Shown here one piece after another: positions 61,458 to 64,000 of a stretch of 64,000 nt of DNA. The translations under genes were made by a program, and so were the position numbers. Numbering within the stretch: the stretch's first letter is position 1; every line of letters starts with the position of its first letter. Origin of the DNA: Algihabitans sp965233705 (GTDB taxonomy: Bacteria > Pseudomonadota > Alphaproteobacteria > Kiloniellales > DSM-21159); NCBI GenBank assembly GCA_965233705.1, contig CBDDTF010000003.1:1426001-1490000 (forward strand). The letters run 5' to 3'. The notes below the pieces were generated by a model that ran no database searches, had not been told where the DNA came from, and saw nothing but the letters and a program-made list of their open reading frames with translations.

Positions 61458-62486
61458 CTACTCGGCGGCCGCGGCGCGTTGGTGACCGGCGACGGCGCGC
61501 ACCGCCTCCATGATCTTGCCGACGCTGGGGATGTAGAGGTCCTCCAGAGCCGGCGAGAAGGGCACCGGCGCGTGCGGCGCGGTGACCTGGCGGATCGGCG
61601 CCTTGAGCGCGTCGAAGAGGGTCTCGCCGACCAGCGCGGCGATGTCGGTCGCCAGGTTGCAGCGCGGATGCGCCTCGTCGACCACCACCAGCCGGCCGGT
61701 CTCCTCGACCGTCTCCAGAATCGTCTCGCGGTCGAGCGGCGAGGTGGTGCGCGGGTCCACCACGGTGCAGCTTATGCCCTCCTTGGCCAGGCCGTCGGCC
61801 GCCTCGTTGGCGAAGTTCACCATGCGCCCGAAGGCGACCAGGGTGACATCGTCGCCCTCGCGGGTGACGTTCGCCTCGCCGAAGGGGATGGTGTAGGGCT
61901 CGTCCGGCACCTCCGCCTCCTCGTCGTACATCGCCTTGTGCTCGAAGAAGACCACCGGGTCGTCGTCGCGGATCGCCTGGATCAGCAGGCCCTTGGCCTC
62001 GTAGGCGTTGGAGGGCAGTGCCACCTTCAGCCCCGGGATGTGGGTGAACAGCGGGTAGAGGCACTGGCTGTGCTGCGAGGCGGCGCGGAAGCCGGCGCCG
62101 TACATGGTGCGGATGACCAGCGGGGTGACCGCCTTGCCGCCGAACATGTAGCGGAACTTGGCGGCCTGGTTGAAGATCTGGTCGAAGCACACGCCCATGA
62201 AGTCGACGAACATCAGCTCGGCCACGGGCCGCAGGCCGGTGGCGGCGGCGCCGGCCGCGCAGCCGACAAAGGCGGATTCCGAGATCGGCGTGTCGAGGAT
62301 GCGCTCGCGCCCGAAGATCGGCTCCAGCCCCTTGGTCACCCCCAGCGGCCCGCCCCAGGCGTCGTCCTCGCCGGCCGCGCCCATGCCGCCGGCCACGTCC
62401 TCGCCCATCAGGACGACCCGCGCGTCGCGCTCCATCTCCTGGCGGAGCGCTTCGTTGATGGCCTGACGATAGGATTTCTTGCTCAT
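61458..62486 (-). CDS. acoB: Acetoin/2-oxoacid dehydrogenase E1 component, beta subunit
   Basis: The 342-residue transketolase-like beta subunit begins SKKSYRQAINEALRQEMERD and includes LMGEDVAGGMGAAG, ILDTPISESAFVGCAAGAAA and GAGFRAASQHSQCLYPLF. The order acoA-acoB-acoC with the AcoC fusion favours acetoin cleavage to acetyl-CoA and acetaldehyde, but a broader 2-oxoacid substrate cannot be excluded. It is 13 bases downstream of acoA. Confidence 0.93.
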   Translation of the reverse strand: MSKKSYRQAINEALRQEMERDARVVLMGEDVAGGMGAAGEDDAWGGPLGVTKGLEPIFGRERILDTPISESAFVGCAAGAAATGLRPVAELMFVDFMGVCFDQIFNQAAKFRYMFGGKAVTPLVIRTMYGAGFRAASQHSQCLYPLFTHIPGLKVALPSNAYEAKGLLIQAIRDDDPVVFFEHKAMYDEEAEVPDEPYTIPFGEANVTREGDDVTLVAFGRMVNFANEAADGLAKEGISCTVVDPRTTSPLDRETILETVEETGRLVVVDEAHPRCNLATDIAALVGETLFDALKAPIRQVTAPHAPVPFSPALEDLYIPSVGKIMEAVRAVAGHQRAAAAE

Positions 62487-62499
62487 CGCGCGCCTCCGC

Positions 62500-63477
62500 T
62501 CAGTAGCTCACGTAGACATCGGTCAGCAGGTCGGCCTCGCCCGGCATGGCGCCGGCCTTGGCCTGGGTGACGCACTGACCGATGGCGGACTCGACCTCGC
62601 GGTCGATCCGGTCCAGCTCGCCGGCCTCGATCAGCGAGGCCTCGGCGACGCGCTGGCGGAACACCTGCAGCGGATCGGCGTTCTGGCGAAAGCCCTCGAC
62701 CTCGCCGCTGGCGCGGTAGGTCATGGCGTCACCCTCGAAGTGGCCGAAGTAGCGGGTCAGCTTGACGTGCAGCAGCGAAGGGCCCTCGCCGGCGCGGGCC
62801 CGCGCGATCGCCTCGCCGGCCGCCTCGTAGACCGCGAAGAAGTCGTTGCCGTCGACCTGCTTGGCCGGCAACCCGAAACCGGCCGCGCGGCCGACCTGGC
62901 TGCCGCCGACCGACCAGCCGCTGGCGGTGGCCTCGGCATAGCCGTTGTCCTCGATCACGAAGACCGCCGGCAGGTTCCAGACCTTGGCGAGGTTGTAGGA
63001 CTCGAAGGTGGTGCCCTGGTTGGAGCCGCCGTCGCCGACGAAGGCGACCGCCACGCCGCCGGTCTTCAGGGTCTTGGCGGTCAGCGCCGCGCCGCAGATC
63101 AGCGGCGGGCCGCCGCCGACGATGCCGTTGGCCCCCATCATGCCGCGCGACAGGTCGGCGATGTGCATCGAGCCGCCCTTGCCGCCGCACAGCCCGTCCT
63201 TGCGCCCGAAGATCTCGTGCATCATCGCCTGGGCGTCGCAGCCCTTGGCGATGCAGTGGCCGTGCCCCCGGTGGGTCGAGGCGATGCAGTCCTTGTCCTC
63301 CAGGTGCGCGCAGACCCCGACGGCCGAGGCTTCCTCGCCGGCGTAGAGGTGGACGAAACCCGGGATCTCGCCGGCGGAAAACTCGGCGTGCACCGCCTCC
63401 TCGAACTCCCGGATGGTCTTCATCTGACGATAGCAGCGTGACAGGTCGTCACGACTGAGCTGCAACCCGCTTGCCAT
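62500..63477 (-). CDS. acoA: Acetoin/2-oxoacid dehydrogenase E1 component, alpha subunit
   Basis: The 325-residue thiamine-diphosphate-binding alpha subunit has HLYAGEEASAVGVCAHL, the STHRGHGHCIAKG segment and the ThDP motif GDGGSNQGTTFESYNLAKVW with the closing N in VIEDNGYAEATA. The start at 63477 has GGGAGGAGCGG upstream; the frame is open farther without support. It is the first gene of acoABC. Confidence 0.94.
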   Translation of the reverse strand: MASGLQLSRDDLSRCYRQMKTIREFEEAVHAEFSAGEIPGFVHLYAGEEASAVGVCAHLEDKDCIASTHRGHGHCIAKGCDAQAMMHEIFGRKDGLCGGKGGSMHIADLSRGMMGANGIVGGGPPLICGAALTAKTLKTGGVAVAFVGDGGSNQGTTFESYNLAKVWNLPAVFVIEDNGYAEATASGWSVGGSQVGRAAGFGLPAKQVDGNDFFAVYEAAGEAIARARAGEGPSLLHVKLTRYFGHFEGDAMTYRASGEVEGFRQNADPLQVFRQRVAEASLIEAGELDRIDREVESAIGQCVTQAKAGAMPGEADLLTDVYVSY

Positions 63478-63931
63478 GGGCTCCGCTCCTCCCGTGCTGG
63501 CGTTTCTTCTTGGGCCACGGCTACGCCGAGCGCCCTTCCGGATTATGGCGAATAGCATGATACAACGCTGACGGTGGGGCAATTGGGAAAGCGCCGTCGG
63601 TCGGCATGTCAGCCCCCCGGCCCGAGCATCGCCCGTCGAACCCCTTGCCTTGCCTGAGATCGTGCCGTCGCCACGTCGACGGCCGGGCGGCACCGAGGCG
63701 CGAGACCGGCGCTCGCGCCGATGCCGGCGCGGCATCCGTCACATCCCGTTACGCGGGAATCCGCGCCGGCGTCCCGAACCGCCGAAGGCGGCGGCGTTGA
63801 TACAAATCATTACGAGACGCGCCGGCTTGCCACAGGCTCGTCGGTGCACGTGCAGTCGGCGGGCCGCACGGCGAAACGAGAGCCGAGCCAGGCGGCGCCC
63901 GCCGGCCGGCTTGCGGCGAAAGAGGCCGAGC
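63478..63931. promoter_or_regulatory. Divergent gap between acoA and a probable GntR gene
   Basis: This 454-base stretch has no convincing gene. TGATACAA occurs at 63558-63565 and 63798-63805, each in an AT-rich patch; it resembles a half-site for GntR proteins of the FadR type and may link the partial regulator gene to acoABC. No -24/-12 element is seen, unlike aco operons controlled by AcoR. Confidence 0.4.
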
Positions 63932-64000
63932 ATGTCCCTGCCCCGCATCGAGAAGCACCCGCAGAGCCTGACGCGGCCACCGAACCTGCGCGACTACGCG
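63932..64000 (+). CDS. Probable GntR-family regulator, N-terminal fragment cut by window edge
   Basis: Only 23 codons are visible: MSLPRIEKHPQSLTRPPNLR then DYA. The pattern RPPNLRDYA is how many GntR/FCD regulators lead into the first helix of their winged-helix domain. It is divergent from acoABC. The call is tentative because the domain itself lies outside the window. Confidence 0.4.
   Translation, partial: MSLPRIEKHPQSLTRPPNLRDYA

Overview
The window looks like 64 kb of chromosome from a free-living, very GC-rich alphaproteobacterium. The main reasons are the choXWV/betIBA arrangement, the pcaDCHGB operon with a divergent pcaQ, the number of TRAP and tripartite tricarboxylate transporters, and the codon bias. 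A Rhodospirillales-like lineage is my guess; no rRNA or tRNA gene is present to confirm it. I see no phage genes, transposases or CRISPR array. Coding is dense and nearly all of it is uptake and catabolism of small organic molecules.

Layout. 0-5 kb (minus strand): a PLP aminotransferase followed by a TctCBA transporter. 5.2-7.5 kb: a short-chain fatty acyl-CoA type regulator and a secreted low-complexity protein. 7.6-15 kb: a choline importer (choXWV) divergent from betI-betB-betA, with a BetI operator between them. 15.2-17.3 kb: a fasciclin protein next to an ECF sigma/anti-sigma pair. 17.5-20.9 kb: a second glycine-betaine-type ABC importer. 21.3-27 kb: a four-gene cluster (dipeptidase family, 554-aa unknown, DUF3726, Ldh-type dehydrogenase) with a divergent LysR regulator. 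27-32.6 kb: a metallopeptidase, a membrane protein, an EamA exporter, BioY and an amidase, then a fragment of a DUF2848 gene. 32.9-42.4 kb: the protocatechuate pathway (pcaDCHGB, pcaQ), a TRAP transporter and pobA, so 4-hydroxybenzoate is taken up, hydroxylated and ring-cleaved to the 3-oxoadipate level.

42.4-49.5 kb is the most unusual region. A sigma-54 activator is divergent from a five-gene operon: AurF-like diiron oxygenase, carrier protein, stand-alone amino acid:carrier protein ligase, nitronate-monooxygenase-like flavoenzyme, and O-methyltransferase-like enzyme. A near-consensus -24/-12 promoter and two spaced palindromes lie between them. I read this as a small NRPS-free pathway that N-oxygenates a carrier-bound amino acid.

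49.6-57.8 kb (minus strand): a translationally coupled thiolase, acyl-CoA ligase, two PCC/DUF296 proteins and SDR, followed by a second TRAP transporter and a hot-dog thioesterase, with divergent Lrp and AraC regulators. 59.4-64 kb: a TauE/SafE permease, acoABC-like acetoin dehydrogenase genes, and the first codons of a probable GntR regulator at the window edge.

Two non-coding themes recur. A palindromic dispersed repeat occurs in four places (2.2, 15.9, 50.1, 59.3 kb), and short imperfect minisatellites sit at many gene ends. All five transporter operons carry a strong hairpin between the solute-binding-protein gene and the membrane genes.
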